A stretch of 64,000 bases of DNA from positions 1-64,000 of the forward strand of contig JAFLCU010000012.1 of assembly GCA_017303355.1 (NCBI GenBank), given 5' to 3'. Position 1 is the stretch's first letter, and the number at the start of each line of letters is the position of its first letter. Below the pieces are notes generated by a model. It made no database searches, had not been told where the DNA came from, and saw only the letters and a list, made by a program, of their open reading frames with translations. The position numbers and the translations under genes were made by a program. Positions 1 to 8,917 of this stretch are shown piece by piece. The stretch comes from Caulobacterales bacterium. GTDB lineage: Bacteria > Pseudomonadota > Alphaproteobacteria > Caulobacterales > Aquidulcibacteraceae.

Positions 1-84
1 CGCCTGCACGCGCGCGGCGGGCGCTGCCGGCGTTTGCGTCGGCGGTGCGCTCGGAGCGCCGTCCAGACTTCGCTTTCCGAACAT
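1..84 (-). CDS. cpaF: CpaF/TadA pilus ATPase, N-terminal fragment (runs off the left edge)
   Basis: The first 28 codons of a minus-strand gene are visible (MFGKRSLDGAPSAPP...), then the window ends. The start is 8 bases beyond the cpaE stop and has an AGGA Shine-Dalgarno 6 bases upstream of the ATG. A MFGKR-type start followed by a Pro/Ala-rich linker fits CpaF, the secretion ATPase that normally follows cpaE in alphaproteobacterial tad/cpa operons. The catalytic domain lies outside the window, so the call rests on gene order and the short N-terminus. Confidence 0.7.
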   Translation of the reverse strand, partial: MFGKRSLDGAPSAPPTQTPAAPAARVQA

Positions 85-92
85 TCAAATTC

Positions 93-1538
93 CTAGCGCT
101 TCAGGAACGGGATCTTGTCGGTGAGCGACGCCTTCTTCGTCTCCACCGGCTTGCGCCCCGTGAGTGATGCGGCCAGCGCATCGAGAGCGAGCGCTGTCTT
201 CGACTGCGCGGCGACTTCGCCAATCATCTGACCATTGTTGGCGGCCAGACCGAACAGCTGGGGATCGAACGGGATCGATGCGACCGGCTCGGCGCCCAGC
301 GCGTCGGCGAAATCCTTGAACGGAATTTCCGGGCGCTTCGGCACGCCCACCATCGACAGCACCACGGTCGGCGGCGAGTCATAGGGGCGCATCGCCTTCA
401 AGAGGTCGATGATGTTCTTGGTGTTGCGCAGGCTCGCGAGATCGGGGCCGGCGACAATGATCGCGTCGTCGGCGGCCAGCAGCGTGTGCTTCACCCACGA
501 TGTCCAAACATGCGGCAGATCGAGCACGACGAAGGGGCTGGTGCGGCGCACGCGGTCGATCACCATCTCGAACGATTGCGGATCGAGTTCGAACTCGCGT
601 TCCAGCGTCGCCGGCGCCGTCAGCATTTGCAGGCGCTGTGTCTGCTTGGTCATGACGCGTTCGAGGAACACGTCATCGACGCGATCCGGCGACATCAGCG
701 CATCGGCGATGTTCTGGGCCGGGTCCTGGTTGAAATCGAGTGCGGCCGTGCCAAACGACAGATCGAGATCGAGCAGTGTTGCGTTGCTTTCCTGACGCTC
801 CGCGATCGACCACGCCAAATTGTGCGCGATGGTCGATGAACCGATGCCGCCGCGCGCGCCGATCACGCCGATCACGCGGCCCGCGAACGGCTTGTCCGGG
901 TTCACATAGAGGCTGCAGATCACGCGGATCATGTCGAGCGGCTGAACCGGCGGCACGATATATTCGCTGACGCCGCGCGCCATCAGCTCGCGGAAGAGCG
1001 CGATATCGTTCACCGCGCCGATGATGACGACTTTCGTGCCTTGCTCGATCACCTCGGCCAGGCGGTCGAGATTGTGCAGCAATTGCGGGCCTTGCTGCAG
1101 CGAGTCGATGATCAGCAGATTGGGGCTGGCTTGCGCCGCGAAGCGCACGACCGCCGCTTCGATGCCGCCTTGCTCGACAGTCACCTCGGCGCGCGCCATG
1201 CGGCGGTCGGAGGTGATGCCGCTCACCATCTGCGCGATGTCGGGGCGTTCGCACGCGGCGTGAATGGTGATGCGCGGCACCGGCTGCTCGGTGGAGCGGG
1301 TGGCTTCGCGGCTCAAGATCGGCATCGCCGCGATCGGCGCATGCACCGGCGCGCTCAAACCGTACGGATCTTCGCCGATCGGCGCGCTTTCATTCGCCGG
1401 CGTCAGCGCGGCTTCATTCTCGAACGGCGGCAGCTCGCCGCCTTCGATTTCGCCAATGCCGAAGGTCTCATCGTCCTCGAGCACGAAATCGTCTTCCGTG
1501 CCGAGGCTCCAGGCGGGATCGGGATTGGAGTGATTCAT
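93..1538 (-). CDS. cpaE: CpaE/TadZ-family pilus assembly ATPase
   Basis: The 481-residue protein has an acidic, Pro-rich N-terminus (1-85), a receiver-like alpha/beta region (about 90-215) and a MinD/ParA-type P-loop domain. The deviant Walker A GARGGIGSST lies at about 227-236 and a DLDLSFG segment follows. TadZ/CpaE proteins are thought to place the Tad pilus machine at the cell pole. It lies between cpaD and cpaF in the canonical order. The ATG at 1538 has no strong Shine-Dalgarno, so expression is probably coupled to cpaD 12 bases upstream. Confidence 0.92.
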   Translation of the reverse strand: MNHSNPDPAWSLGTEDDFVLEDDETFGIGEIEGGELPPFENEAALTPANESAPIGEDPYGLSAPVHAPIAAMPILSREATRSTEQPVPRITIHAACERPDIAQMVSGITSDRRMARAEVTVEQGGIEAAVVRFAAQASPNLLIIDSLQQGPQLLHNLDRLAEVIEQGTKVVIIGAVNDIALFRELMARGVSEYIVPPVQPLDMIRVICSLYVNPDKPFAGRVIGVIGARGGIGSSTIAHNLAWSIAERQESNATLLDLDLSFGTAALDFNQDPAQNIADALMSPDRVDDVFLERVMTKQTQRLQMLTAPATLEREFELDPQSFEMVIDRVRRTSPFVVLDLPHVWTSWVKHTLLAADDAIIVAGPDLASLRNTKNIIDLLKAMRPYDSPPTVVLSMVGVPKRPEIPFKDFADALGAEPVASIPFDPQLFGLAANNGQMIGEVAAQSKTALALDALAASLTGRKPVETKKASLTDKIPFLKR

Positions 1539-1550
1539 GGGGACTTAGCC

Positions 1551-2228
1551 TTACTGAACCGCGTTGCTGACAGTGGCGCGCTCATCAGCCGAGCGCGTTG
1601 CGTGCGTTTGTTGACCGGCGCGATAGGCTTCCATCACCGCGTCGCGGCGGCCGCTGTCGCGCGCGCCCATATCGCGCGGCATCGTCAGATCGCGCGGATC
1701 TTCGACCATGGCCGCGAGATTGGCTTGCGTGGCGCAGCCGAAGCTGGCCCACGCCTGGTTGTTGCTTTGATGGGCGAGGTCTTGCTCCCAGATTGGGGCG
1801 CACTCGGGCGCGTGCGCTTCGAAGCGCACGAAGCTCAGCACCAGCGGCGCGTTCGCGACGCCCGAAGCGTCGTACGTCGAACCCGCGACCGCGGCGTACG
1901 AAACGCCAGCATCAACCAGCGCGCGGCGCGTTTCATTGGCGAGCACCGAAGCCGTATCCGCATTGGCGCTGCCGGACGGCGTGCTGAGGATCAGCGCGCC
2001 GTGCCCGTATTGAAGATAGCCGCTGGCGAAGCCGCTCAATTGCGCCTGCGCCTCGACCGGCAGCGTCGAAGCGCCCGCCGGAATTTCCAGCCGCTGCGCA
2101 GCTTCGGTGACGCGGATGTCGTGGCGATCAACGGCGCCCGCGAGCGGCGCGCCCGTCGGCGTCGGAACGGTTGCGCAGGCGCTGAGCGCGCTCAGGCCAA
2201 GGATGAAAAGCGGCAGGCGGGTTTTCAT
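1551..2228 (-). CDS. cpaD: CpaD-family pilus assembly lipoprotein
   Basis: The protein starts with a lipoprotein signal (MKTRLPLFILGLSALSAC, lipobox Cys at about 18) and the remainder is periplasmic, about 225 residues, as expected for CpaD. A conserved-looking stretch ends in FGCATQANLAAMVEDPRDL. CpaD probably assists the CpaC secretin at the outer membrane. The ATG at 2228 has a GAGG Shine-Dalgarno 6 bases upstream. An alternative ATG at 2240 overlaps the cpaC stop as ATGA and would add four residues. Confidence 0.88.
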   Translation of the reverse strand: MKTRLPLFILGLSALSACATVPTPTGAPLAGAVDRHDIRVTEAAQRLEIPAGASTLPVEAQAQLSGFASGYLQYGHGALILSTPSGSANADTASVLANETRRALVDAGVSYAAVAGSTYDASGVANAPLVLSFVRFEAHAPECAPIWEQDLAHQSNNQAWASFGCATQANLAAMVEDPRDLTMPRDMGARDSGRRDAVMEAYRAGQQTHATRSADERATVSNAVQ

Positions 2229-2236
2229 GGCGTGCC

Positions 2237-3814
2237 TCATTCGATCACGTGCCCGTGCGGGCCTTGCAGGCCGGCCTGATCGTTCGCGCTGCGCGAGCCG
2301 CTGGCCGGGCGATAAAGAGAATTGAGCCGTCCCGTGAGCAGGCTTTCGCCTTCGCTCGGGTTCAGGAAGCCGTCCGCTGGCGTGCGCACGCGATCGGGCG
2401 AGGTGGGGCGCACCAGATACGGCGTGGCGATGATCACCAATTCGGTTTCGTTGTTGACGAAATCGCGCGACCGGAAGAGCGCGCCCATCACCGGTGCATT
2501 CATCGCCCCCGGAATGCCCTCGAGCGCTTGGCGCGAACGTTCATGGATGAGGCCGGCCATCACCATCGAGCTGCCCGACGACATCTCGATCGTCGTTTCC
2601 GCGCGCCGCACTTGCAGGGCGGGGATGGTCACGCCGCGAATGATGCTGGTGCTGCCGTCCTGATTGCGGATCGGCGTGTCGCCGGTCGAGATCGCGCCTT
2701 CGCTGGTCAATTCGCTGACCTCGGTCGAGACCTTCAGCGAAATGCGTCCGCCGGACATCACCACCGGCGTAAACGCCAAGCCGACGCCGAACGGTTTGAA
2801 CTCCACCGTGATCTGGCCATCGTCCGCCGCGACCGGCACGGGGAATTCGCCGCCGGCGAGGAAACGCGCCGCTTCGCCGGAGATCGCCGTCAAGTTCGGT
2901 TCGGCGAGAACGCGCAGCAAACCCGCGCGCTCGAACGCCTGGATCGTCGCTTCGGTGCGACGCTCATTGGCCGCGCCGACATTCTCGAGAGAACCACCGC
3001 CGATCGTCGCGCCGCCCAGCACGCCATTATTGACGGAGAAGCCCATGCTGGTGGCGATATCGAGGAATTCGTCATCGCCGATGGTCTGATTGATCAGGTT
3101 TTCGTAGCTCAGATTGATGCCGAGCTGACGAACCAGCGTGCGGCTCATCTCGACCACGCGCACGCGCACGAGAACCTGCTCGCTGCCTTGCACCTGGATC
3201 ATATTGATCAGGCGCGGCGTCGCGCCGCCAGGGCTCTGCGAGCCTGGCGAATTCGGGCCGCCCGCGGGCGCGTCGCCAGCGCCTTCGCCGCCGCCGATGC
3301 CAAGGAAAGTCCGCGCCAGTTGCGCGGCGCGGTTGGCGTCGTCTGCGTTTTGCGCGGTGCCGGAGAGTACGACCGAAGCGTTCACGGCTTCCGCCGTGAT
3401 GTTGCCGCCGGGCGCATGGCGGCGCAGCAATTCGTTCAGCGGGCCTACGTCAGGCTCGACGCGAATTTCGACATTGGCGATCTGGCGGCCGGCCGCGTCG
3501 AAGAAGAAGATGTTGGTGTTGCCCAGCGCGCGCCCGATCACATACGCGCGGCGCGAGGTGCGCACCGTGGCGTCGGCGATTTGCGGGTTGGAGACGAGAA
3601 TGTCGCGCGCGTCAGCCGGCAGATCGATGATCGCCGACTTGCCGAAGGGGAGCACCAGCGACGCCGATTGCGAGCCGCCATGGCCGCCATTGGTGATGCG
3701 AATGCTCGTAGCACTCGGCGGCTCGACCTGGGCCGAAGCGAAGCCGGGCGTAAACGCCATGGCCGCCGAAAGCGCCGTGGCGAGAGCCGTGCGAAGGGTC
3801 TTGCCGGAACTCAT
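2237..3814 (-). CDS. cpaC: CpaC/RcpA secretin of the Tad pilus
   Basis: The 525-residue protein has a signal peptide (about 1-29), an N-terminal pilus-formation domain (about 45-125, GKSAIIDLPADARDILVSNP) and a BON-like segment. The C-terminal half is a secretin domain with the family signature (FLAGGEFPVPV..., PVVMSGGRISLKVSTEVSEL, LVIIATPYLVRP). It should form the outer-membrane ring through which the pilus exits. A GGAGG Shine-Dalgarno lies 6 bases before the ATG, and the ATG overlaps the cpaB stop by 4 bases, so translation is probably coupled. Confidence 0.95.
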   Translation of the reverse strand: MSSGKTLRTALATALSAAMAFTPGFASAQVEPPSATSIRITNGGHGGSQSASLVLPFGKSAIIDLPADARDILVSNPQIADATVRTSRRAYVIGRALGNTNIFFFDAAGRQIANVEIRVEPDVGPLNELLRRHAPGGNITAEAVNASVVLSGTAQNADDANRAAQLARTFLGIGGGEGAGDAPAGGPNSPGSQSPGGATPRLINMIQVQGSEQVLVRVRVVEMSRTLVRQLGINLSYENLINQTIGDDEFLDIATSMGFSVNNGVLGGATIGGGSLENVGAANERRTEATIQAFERAGLLRVLAEPNLTAISGEAARFLAGGEFPVPVAADDGQITVEFKPFGVGLAFTPVVMSGGRISLKVSTEVSELTSEGAISTGDTPIRNQDGSTSIIRGVTIPALQVRRAETTIEMSSGSSMVMAGLIHERSRQALEGIPGAMNAPVMGALFRSRDFVNNETELVIIATPYLVRPTSPDRVRTPADGFLNPSEGESLLTGRLNSLYRPASGSRSANDQAGLQGPHGHVIE

Positions 3815-4605
3815 CGTCCGCCTCCGGAGACAGAACCGAATGCGTGAATACGCACCGCTCCTGATTGTTGGGTGACGCCGCGGCCGGATTGACCGAGGCC
3901 GACCGTCTCGGCCTGCACGCCGCGCAGCGCCAAGCTGACCTCGCCCATTTCGCGGCCCATCTGCAGGACGCGGGCGTCTTCGGCCGTCAGTTCGAGCACG
4001 GCGGTGGCGGCGTTGAGCACGGCCGGCGCTTCGCCGCTGGTTTGGGTTTGCGTTTGGTCGCCGATCGCGAGCACGCGCACGTCTTGAAGCACGATCTCGC
4101 TGCGGATCTGCGCGGCGCCGCGCTCGCCTTCGACTTCATGCGTGACGATCACGTCGACGCGGTCATTCGGCTGAATGAAGCCGCCCGCCGCCGCTTCCGG
4201 CGCGATTTCCACGGCGACCGCGCGATAGCCCGGCTCCAGAATGGCGGCCATGAAACCGCGCCCTTCCGGCTGTAGCACGGAATTGAGCACGATCGGCTCG
4301 CCTTGCGCGAACGCGCGGCGCGTCACGGCGCCGACGAAATCCGTTTGCGCCGAAGGCATTTGCGAAATGCGGATGAAAGCCGGCGTCACCGCTTCCTCGG
4401 GGAAGGTGACGACCGCGAGGTCGCTCGGCGTCAGCGCAGCGCCCTGCGGCACGTCGCGCGCGACCACGAGCACTTGCTCGCCAGCAATCGGCGCCGCCTG
4501 CGCCGTCGGTTCAACCGTGCGCGAGCCCATGCCGCGAATGACGACGAGAGCAACTATGGCCGCGATCGCGGCGAAGGCCAGGACGATCAGCTGACGGGCT
4601 GACAT
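3811..4605 (-). CDS. cpaB: CpaB/RcpC pilus assembly protein (SAF domain)
   Basis: The 264-residue protein has one N-terminal membrane anchor (about 5-25) followed by a SAF domain (about 40-110, VLVVARDVPQGAALTPSDLAVV) and a RcpC-type core (GFIQPNDRVDVIVTHEVEG). CpaB/RcpC is a periplasmic partner of the secretin. It is encoded between cpaA and cpaC, overlapping cpaC by 4 bases, in the standard operon order. Confidence 0.94.
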   Translation of the reverse strand: MSARQLIVLAFAAIAAIVALVVIRGMGSRTVEPTAQAAPIAGEQVLVVARDVPQGAALTPSDLAVVTFPEEAVTPAFIRISQMPSAQTDFVGAVTRRAFAQGEPIVLNSVLQPEGRGFMAAILEPGYRAVAVEIAPEAAAGGFIQPNDRVDVIVTHEVEGERGAAQIRSEIVLQDVRVLAIGDQTQTQTSGEAPAVLNAATAVLELTAEDARVLQMGREMGEVSLALRGVQAETVGLGQSGRGVTQQSGAVRIHAFGSVSGGGR

Positions 4606-4667
4606 GACTTTATACTCCCCACGTGCACTGGCCCCAAATCAGCTTTGCGACCAGACCACGCTCATGG

Positions 4668-5174
4668 CTAAGGCAGGGTTAACGGATGGGTGAGGACGGG
4701 TAGGGACGGAATCGCCATGAGCCCGCCGACGAGAATGGCGAGGCCGTAGGGGATGCCGTTCTGTTGCGTGAGCAAGCGGTTGACGAAGCCCGGATTGGCT
4801 TGCGTTTGCGGGATGAATTGGCGCGCCGCGAGCAGGGCGAGCGCCATCACGCCGCCCGCGGCCGCGGTCCAGAAGATAAAAGGCATGAACGCGGCGGAGC
4901 CTGTCCACATCGCCGTCGCCGCGAGAAGCTTTGCGTCGCCGCCGCCGATGATCTTGGCTTGAAAGAGAAAGAAGCCGACGAACAGGATCGCGACGCCGAA
5001 CAAGATTTGGATGCCGACTTGGCCGAGCGGCAGGCCGAGCGCCAGCGCAAACACGGGAAACGCGCCAGCCATCGCCAGCGAAACCCAGTTTGGAATAGTG
5101 TAGCTCGTCACGTCCGAGCCGGCCGCGTAAACCAGCAATCCGACGAATACAGCAAGCGCGACAAGTTCCAGCAT
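4668..5174 (-). CDS. cpaA: CpaA prepilin peptidase (A24 family)
   Basis: A 168-residue multi-spanning membrane protein with the two catalytic aspartates of A24 aspartic peptidases: Asp21 in AAGSDVTSYTIPN and Asp80 in IIGGGDAKL. The length fits the short TadV/CpaA peptidases that lack the methyltransferase domain. It would cleave the leader of the Flp pilin encoded just upstream (5372-5542) and probably the TadE-like pseudopilins encoded divergently. Confidence 0.94.
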   Translation of the reverse strand: MLELVALAVFVGLLVYAAGSDVTSYTIPNWVSLAMAGAFPVFALALGLPLGQVGIQILFGVAILFVGFFLFQAKIIGGGDAKLLAATAMWTGSAAFMPFIFWTAAAGGVMALALLAARQFIPQTQANPGFVNRLLTQQNGIPYGLAILVGGLMAIPSLPVLTHPLTLP

Positions 5175-5278
5175 ACAATATCAATGCGCTAAGCCGTGTG
5201 TAGAAAAGCTTAAACGCGCGCCGGGCCCGGTAACTTTAGCGCCGGTGATTTGTCCGCGAAGTCCAAGGAAATCAAAGA

Positions 5279-5307
5279 AAAACGCCGCCCCGAGGGAGCG
5301 GCGTTTT
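5279..5307 (-). terminator. Intrinsic terminator between the pilin gene and cpaA
   Basis: A perfect 10-bp stem (AAAACGCCGC with GCGGCGTTTT) around a 9-base loop. On the minus strand it is followed by a T-rich tract (TTTTTCTTT). It lies 65 bases after the pilin stop and 105 bases before cpaA. Such a partial terminator would let the pilin be transcribed far above the downstream assembly genes. Confidence 0.88.
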
Positions 5308-5371
5308 GAGGGGAGGGGAAATAAGGGCGCAACGAGCGCCGCCTTCCCGGCGGCGCTCGCGCGTCAACCGC

Positions 5372-5542
5372 TTAGTTGGCGGCGCTGAGGTCCGTCGCGA
5401 CTTGCGTGAACACTTCGTCCAAGCTTTCGCCGACCATGCCAACGGCCGTGATGATCGCGACGCCGATGAGAGCGGCAATCAGGCCGTACTCGATCGCGGT
5501 GGCGCCATCTTCGTTGTTCAGGAAGTTCTTCAGAGAAACCAT
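5372..5542 (-). CDS. pilA: Flp/PilA-type pilin subunit
   Basis: The 56-residue protein has the Flp signature: a short leader, a Gly cleavage site and a conserved Glu-Tyr in a hydrophobic helix (EDGATAIEYGLIAALIG, residues 11-27). CpaA should cut after Gly13. The ATG at 5542 is preferred because GGAG lies 7 bases upstream; the in-frame ATG at 5548 is only 1 base from it. The gene ends 65 bases before a strong terminator, as expected for a highly expressed major pilin. Confidence 0.93.
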   Translation of the reverse strand: MVSLKNFLNNEDGATAIEYGLIAALIGVAIITAVGMVGESLDEVFTQVATDLSAAN

Positions 5543-5548
5543 AACCAT

Positions 5549-5790
5549 ACTCCGTTTTTGTCGAGTGCTTTGTACCGGCCCGGTAAAGCGTCGCACCCGA
5601 CACCCATACCAGACGCAAGGGTGACTATACGGAGGCGCGATTAACGCTTCGCCCAACGAACAAGATGAAGATCGGGTTAATGGCGATGCGCGTATTTCGC
5701 TTATTGCATGCGCCTTTCAGATGGGCGCTTTAGCGATGCGGCAATAATTGGCGCGTAGCGATATGAGTGCGTCTATATAAGGAAGCACTC
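5549..5790. promoter_or_regulatory. Divergent promoter region of the two pilus operons
   Basis: A 242-base region without a gene separates the minus-strand pilA operon from the plus-strand operon starting at 5791. It is noticeably AT-richer than the flanks near 5690-5780. Two TTAA-containing CtrA-like half-sites (5641-5644 and 5677-5680, the second reading TTAACCC on the minus strand) are visible, but no full TTAA-N7-TTAA box. Caulobacter pilA is controlled by CtrA, so this is a plausible but weak match. Confidence 0.35.
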
Positions 5791-6249
5791 ATGCGCGCCA
5801 TGCGCCCTCTCGCCGCGATCGCCGCCGCCGCGCTTGTCGTCTTCTCCGCCACGCCCGCGTTCGCGCGCGATATCCGCGTCGCGCTCGATCAAGCGTTTCC
5901 GATCCGCCTGGTGGAATCCGCCGAGGGCGTCGCCATCGGCAATCCCTCGATCGCCGGAGTCTCGGTGCAGAATGACCGCTTCCTGTTCGTGACCGGCCGC
6001 TCCTACGGTTCGACCAATCTTGTCGTCGTCGGCGCCAATGGCCGCGTGCTCTATTCCGGCCGCGTTGTCGTGACGCCGGATGAAACCGACGTGGTGATGG
6101 TCACGCGCGGCAATGATACGGCGCGCCTGGAATGCACGCCGCTCTGCCGTCCGCGTCCAGATATTGGCGATGGCGCGGCATCCACCGAGGTGGCGCAGCA
6201 AATCACCAACCGCGCATCGGCCGCGACCGCTGGCGGCGGCGGCGAGTAA
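5791..6249 (+). CDS. Stand-alone CpaC-type pilus N-domain protein, secreted
   Basis: The 152-residue protein has a signal peptide (about 1-25, ending TPAFA) followed by a domain matching the N-terminal pilus-formation domain of CpaC (RVALDQAFPIRLVESAEGVA...IGNPSIAGVSVQ...FVTGRSYGSTNLVVV). It lacks any secretin domain. An AAGGAAG Shine-Dalgarno precedes the ATG at 5791. It is divergent from the cpa operon and heads the TadE/TadG group. Its role is inferred to be an accessory of the pilus channel; the exact function is unknown. Confidence 0.82.
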   Translation: MRAMRPLAAIAAAALVVFSATPAFARDIRVALDQAFPIRLVESAEGVAIGNPSIAGVSVQNDRFLFVTGRSYGSTNLVVVGANGRVLYSGRVVVTPDETDVVMVTRGNDTARLECTPLCRPRPDIGDGAASTEVAQQITNRASAATAGGGGE

Positions 6250-6324
6250 AATTCTCATTTACCCGTTCTTTTGACGGTTTTTCAGCCCTTCGGCGCCTAA
6301 GCTCGGCGTTCCGGAGAGTCCGTC

Positions 6325-6858
6325 ATGCGCCTTGCGCTGCTTGAAAGAATGCTGCGCCGATTCAAACGGTCCAAGGATGGCTCGACGGCCATTGAATTTG
6401 GCCTGGTCGCCTTGCCGTTCTTCATGCTCACCTTCGGCGTCGCCGAGGTCGCGATGCTTGGCCTTGCGCAAACCTCGCTCGATTTCGCGGTTTCGAACGT
6501 TGCGCGCACCATCCGCACCGGCGAGGCGCAAACCGCCGGCGCCACGGGCGTCGATATTCAGGAAGATATCTGCGAGGGCTTCGGTTCGCTGCTGGCCGTC
6601 GATTGCGTCAACCTCTTTATCGACGTGGATGTCTATCCGTCGTTCGCGGCCGTCGATAATCCGAACCCGATCGTGGACGATGAATTCCAGGTCGGCAATT
6701 TCGGCTACGATCCGTCCGTCGGCTCCGACATCGTCGTCGTCCGCGCTTATTATCGCTGGCAGGTGCTGACGCCGCTGTTCGAGCGCATCTTCGCCAATGT
6801 CAGCAATGGCGACCGCATTCTCGTCTCAACGATGATGTTCCGAAACGAGCCCTTCTGA
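6325..6858 (+). CDS. TadE-family pseudopilin-like protein
   Basis: The 177-residue protein has a basic N-terminus, then a prepilin-like motif DGSTAIEFGLVALPFFMLTFG (about 18-38) typical of TadE/TadG proteins, followed by a periplasmic domain ending in a membrane-proximal segment (QVLTPLFERIF). TadE-like proteins are processed by the CpaA/TadV peptidase and form part of the pilus base. Its stop overlaps the next start by one base (TGATG), so the two are translated together. Confidence 0.87.
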   Translation: MRLALLERMLRRFKRSKDGSTAIEFGLVALPFFMLTFGVAEVAMLGLAQTSLDFAVSNVARTIRTGEAQTAGATGVDIQEDICEGFGSLLAVDCVNLFIDVDVYPSFAAVDNPNPIVDDEFQVGNFGYDPSVGSDIVVVRAYYRWQVLTPLFERIFANVSNGDRILVSTMMFRNEPF

Positions 6859-7394
6859 TGCGCGCGCCCAAATCTCTCCATCGTTTCGGCGTCGACAAGA
6901 GCGGCTTGGCGGCGCTCGAATTCGCCATCCTGCTGCCGATGATGGTGGTCCTGCTGTTCGGCTCGGTTGAGGTCATCAACATGCTGAGCACGAACCAGCG
7001 CGTGCAGAACGTCGCCGCGTCGCTGGCCGACGTCGTCGCCCGCGACACCGAGGTCTCGAACGCGGAGGTCAACGGCCTTTGGATCGCGATGGACACGCTC
7101 ATGTTTCCCGAGCCGCCGGCGCCACTCGAAGCGCGCATTTCCAGCATTCTGATCGTCGACGCCTCGACCGCGCAGGTCACCTGGAGCGACGGCAACGGCA
7201 TGGCCGCGCGCGCCGTGAACTCCACCGTGACATTGCCGGAGGCGATGATGCAGCCCGGCACCAGCATCATCATGGCGGAAACCAGCTATCGCTACACCTC
7301 GATCATCGGCGTCGTCACGCCCGATGAATTGACGATGATGCACACCTCCTATCGCCGCACCCGTCTGGTTGAGCCTATTCCGCGCGTCTCCTAA
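6858..7394 (+). CDS. TadE/TadG-family pilus protein
   Basis: The 178-residue protein carries the same class of N-terminal motif (DKSGLAALEFAILLPMMVVLLFG, about 13-35) and a conserved LSTNQRVQNVAASLADVVARD helix. The C-terminal half is a periplasmic domain with TSYRYTSIIGVVTP. It is the second member of a tandem TadE-like pair, probably a heteromeric minor pilin pair as in other tad loci. It starts within the stop codon of the preceding gene. Confidence 0.86.
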   Translation: MRAPKSLHRFGVDKSGLAALEFAILLPMMVVLLFGSVEVINMLSTNQRVQNVAASLADVVARDTEVSNAEVNGLWIAMDTLMFPEPPAPLEARISSILIVDASTAQVTWSDGNGMAARAVNSTVTLPEAMMQPGTSIIMAETSYRYTSIIGVVTPDELTMMHTSYRRTRLVEPIPRVS

Positions 7395-7451
7395 GCGCGT
7401 GCGCATAGCCGGCCCCCTTGACGGGGCAGGGGTTAAGGTGACACTCCGCAG

Positions 7452-8900
7452 ATGGAGCAACCTAAAACCCCCACTGAAGCCGTCGACCTTCTCGAGCGCC
7501 TCTACAATCGCGCTGTCACGGCCCTTATCGAATCCGTCCGCCGCTTCGCCGAAACCGGCGTGCCGCCAACCCCCGACGAGCGCGCGCTTTTCCGCTACCC
7601 GGAATTGCGCGTCACCTATTTGCCGGGCGGGCCCGCGCCCAAACTTTCGCGCGCCTTCGGCCAATTGATGTGGCCCGGCGAATACGGCGTGACGATCACG
7701 CAGCCGGCCTATTTCCGCAAATACATTCTCGAGCAGCTCGAATTGCTCAATGTCGATTACGGCGTTGAGTTCGCCGTTCGCGTCAGCTCATCCGAGATTC
7801 CGTACTCGTTCGTGCTCGACGCCGCTGGCGCGTCATCGTTCGAGAATGTGCCGGCTGAAGAACTCGCGCGCCATTTCCCCAGCCCGCGCCTCACCCAAGT
7901 GGGCGATGCTGTCGTTGACGGCCTGCGCATCGAGCGTCTGGACGGCATGCGTCCGCTCGCGCTGTTCGATGCGCCGCGCACCGATTATTCGCTGAAGCGC
8001 TTGCAGCACTACACCGGCGCGCCCTGGGCCGACGTGCAGCCCTGGATCCTGTTCACGAATTACCAGCGTTACGTGGAAGAGTTCGTGCGCTGGGCCGCGG
8101 CCGCAGTGAAGAACGGGCCGAAAGGCTGGTCGCTTTCATGCCCTGGCGGCGTGCTAATTGAAGCCGGCGATCAGGACGCCGAAGCCAAGGCGCTCGATGC
8201 GCCGTGGCGCAAATACCAGATGCCGGCCTACCATCTGAAAACCCCGGATAATGACGGCGTCACGCTGGTCAATATCGGCGTCGGCCCATCGAACGCGAAG
8301 ACGATCACCGATCACCTCGCCGTGCTGCGCCCGCATTGCTGGCTGATGATCGGCCATTGCGGCGGGCTTCGCCACACGCAGCGCATCGGCGATTATGTGC
8401 TCGCCCACGCGTATCTGCGCCGCGACAAAATTCTCGACGATCGCGTGCCGCTCGAAGTGCCAATCCCGGCGATCGCGGAAATTCAGATCGCGCTGCAACA
8501 AGCCGCGACCACGATCGTGGGCGATGACAACAAGGATGAGCTCCGCCGTCGTCTGCGCACCGGCACGGTCGTCTCGTACGCCGATCGAAATTGGGAGCTG
8601 AACTACAATCAAGAGCGCCAATTGCTCAGCCAATCGCGCGCCGTCGCCGTCGATATGGAAAGCGCGTGCATCGCCACGCAAGGCTTCCGTCTGCGCGTGC
8701 CGTACGGCGTGCTGCTCTGCGTCTCCGACAAGCCCGCGCACGGCGAGATCAAATTGCCCGGCGTCTCCGATCGCTTCTACGACAGCGCCATCGGCGCACA
8801 TCTGCGCATCGGTCTGGAGACCATCGTGCTGCTCAAACAAAATCGCGATCGCCTACATAGCCGCAAACTCCGCGCCTTCGACGAGCCGCCGTTTAGGTGA
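7452..8900 (+). CDS. amn: AMP nucleosidase
   Basis: The 482-residue protein matches AMP nucleosidase in length (E. coli Amn is 484) and architecture. The N-terminal half (about 1-190) is the AMP nucleosidase-specific domain (LMWPGEYGVTITQPAYFRKY). The C-terminal half is a nucleoside phosphorylase fold (NIGVGPSNAKTITDHLAVLRPH, MIGHCGGLRHTQRIGDYVLAHAY, AVDMESACIATQGFR). It hydrolyses AMP to adenine and ribose 5-phosphate in the cytoplasm. It appears to be transcribed alone or with the small gene at 8918. Confidence 0.95.
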   Translation: MEQPKTPTEAVDLLERLYNRAVTALIESVRRFAETGVPPTPDERALFRYPELRVTYLPGGPAPKLSRAFGQLMWPGEYGVTITQPAYFRKYILEQLELLNVDYGVEFAVRVSSSEIPYSFVLDAAGASSFENVPAEELARHFPSPRLTQVGDAVVDGLRIERLDGMRPLALFDAPRTDYSLKRLQHYTGAPWADVQPWILFTNYQRYVEEFVRWAAAAVKNGPKGWSLSCPGGVLIEAGDQDAEAKALDAPWRKYQMPAYHLKTPDNDGVTLVNIGVGPSNAKTITDHLAVLRPHCWLMIGHCGGLRHTQRIGDYVLAHAYLRRDKILDDRVPLEVPIPAIAEIQIALQQAATTIVGDDNKDELRRRLRTGTVVSYADRNWELNYNQERQLLSQSRAVAVDMESACIATQGFRLRVPYGVLLCVSDKPAHGEIKLPGVSDRFYDSAIGAHLRIGLETIVLLKQNRDRLHSRKLRAFDEPPFR

Positions 8901-8917
8901 GGGGAGCGGTCGCGGGA

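Noticed and set aside
1041..3847. Long plus-strand frames (1041-2279 and 2249-3847) opposite cpaE, cpaD and cpaC
   Set aside because: They are antisense to well-supported genes, are rich in Arg, Ala and His as expected of high-GC shadow frames, and have no domain or Shine-Dalgarno.
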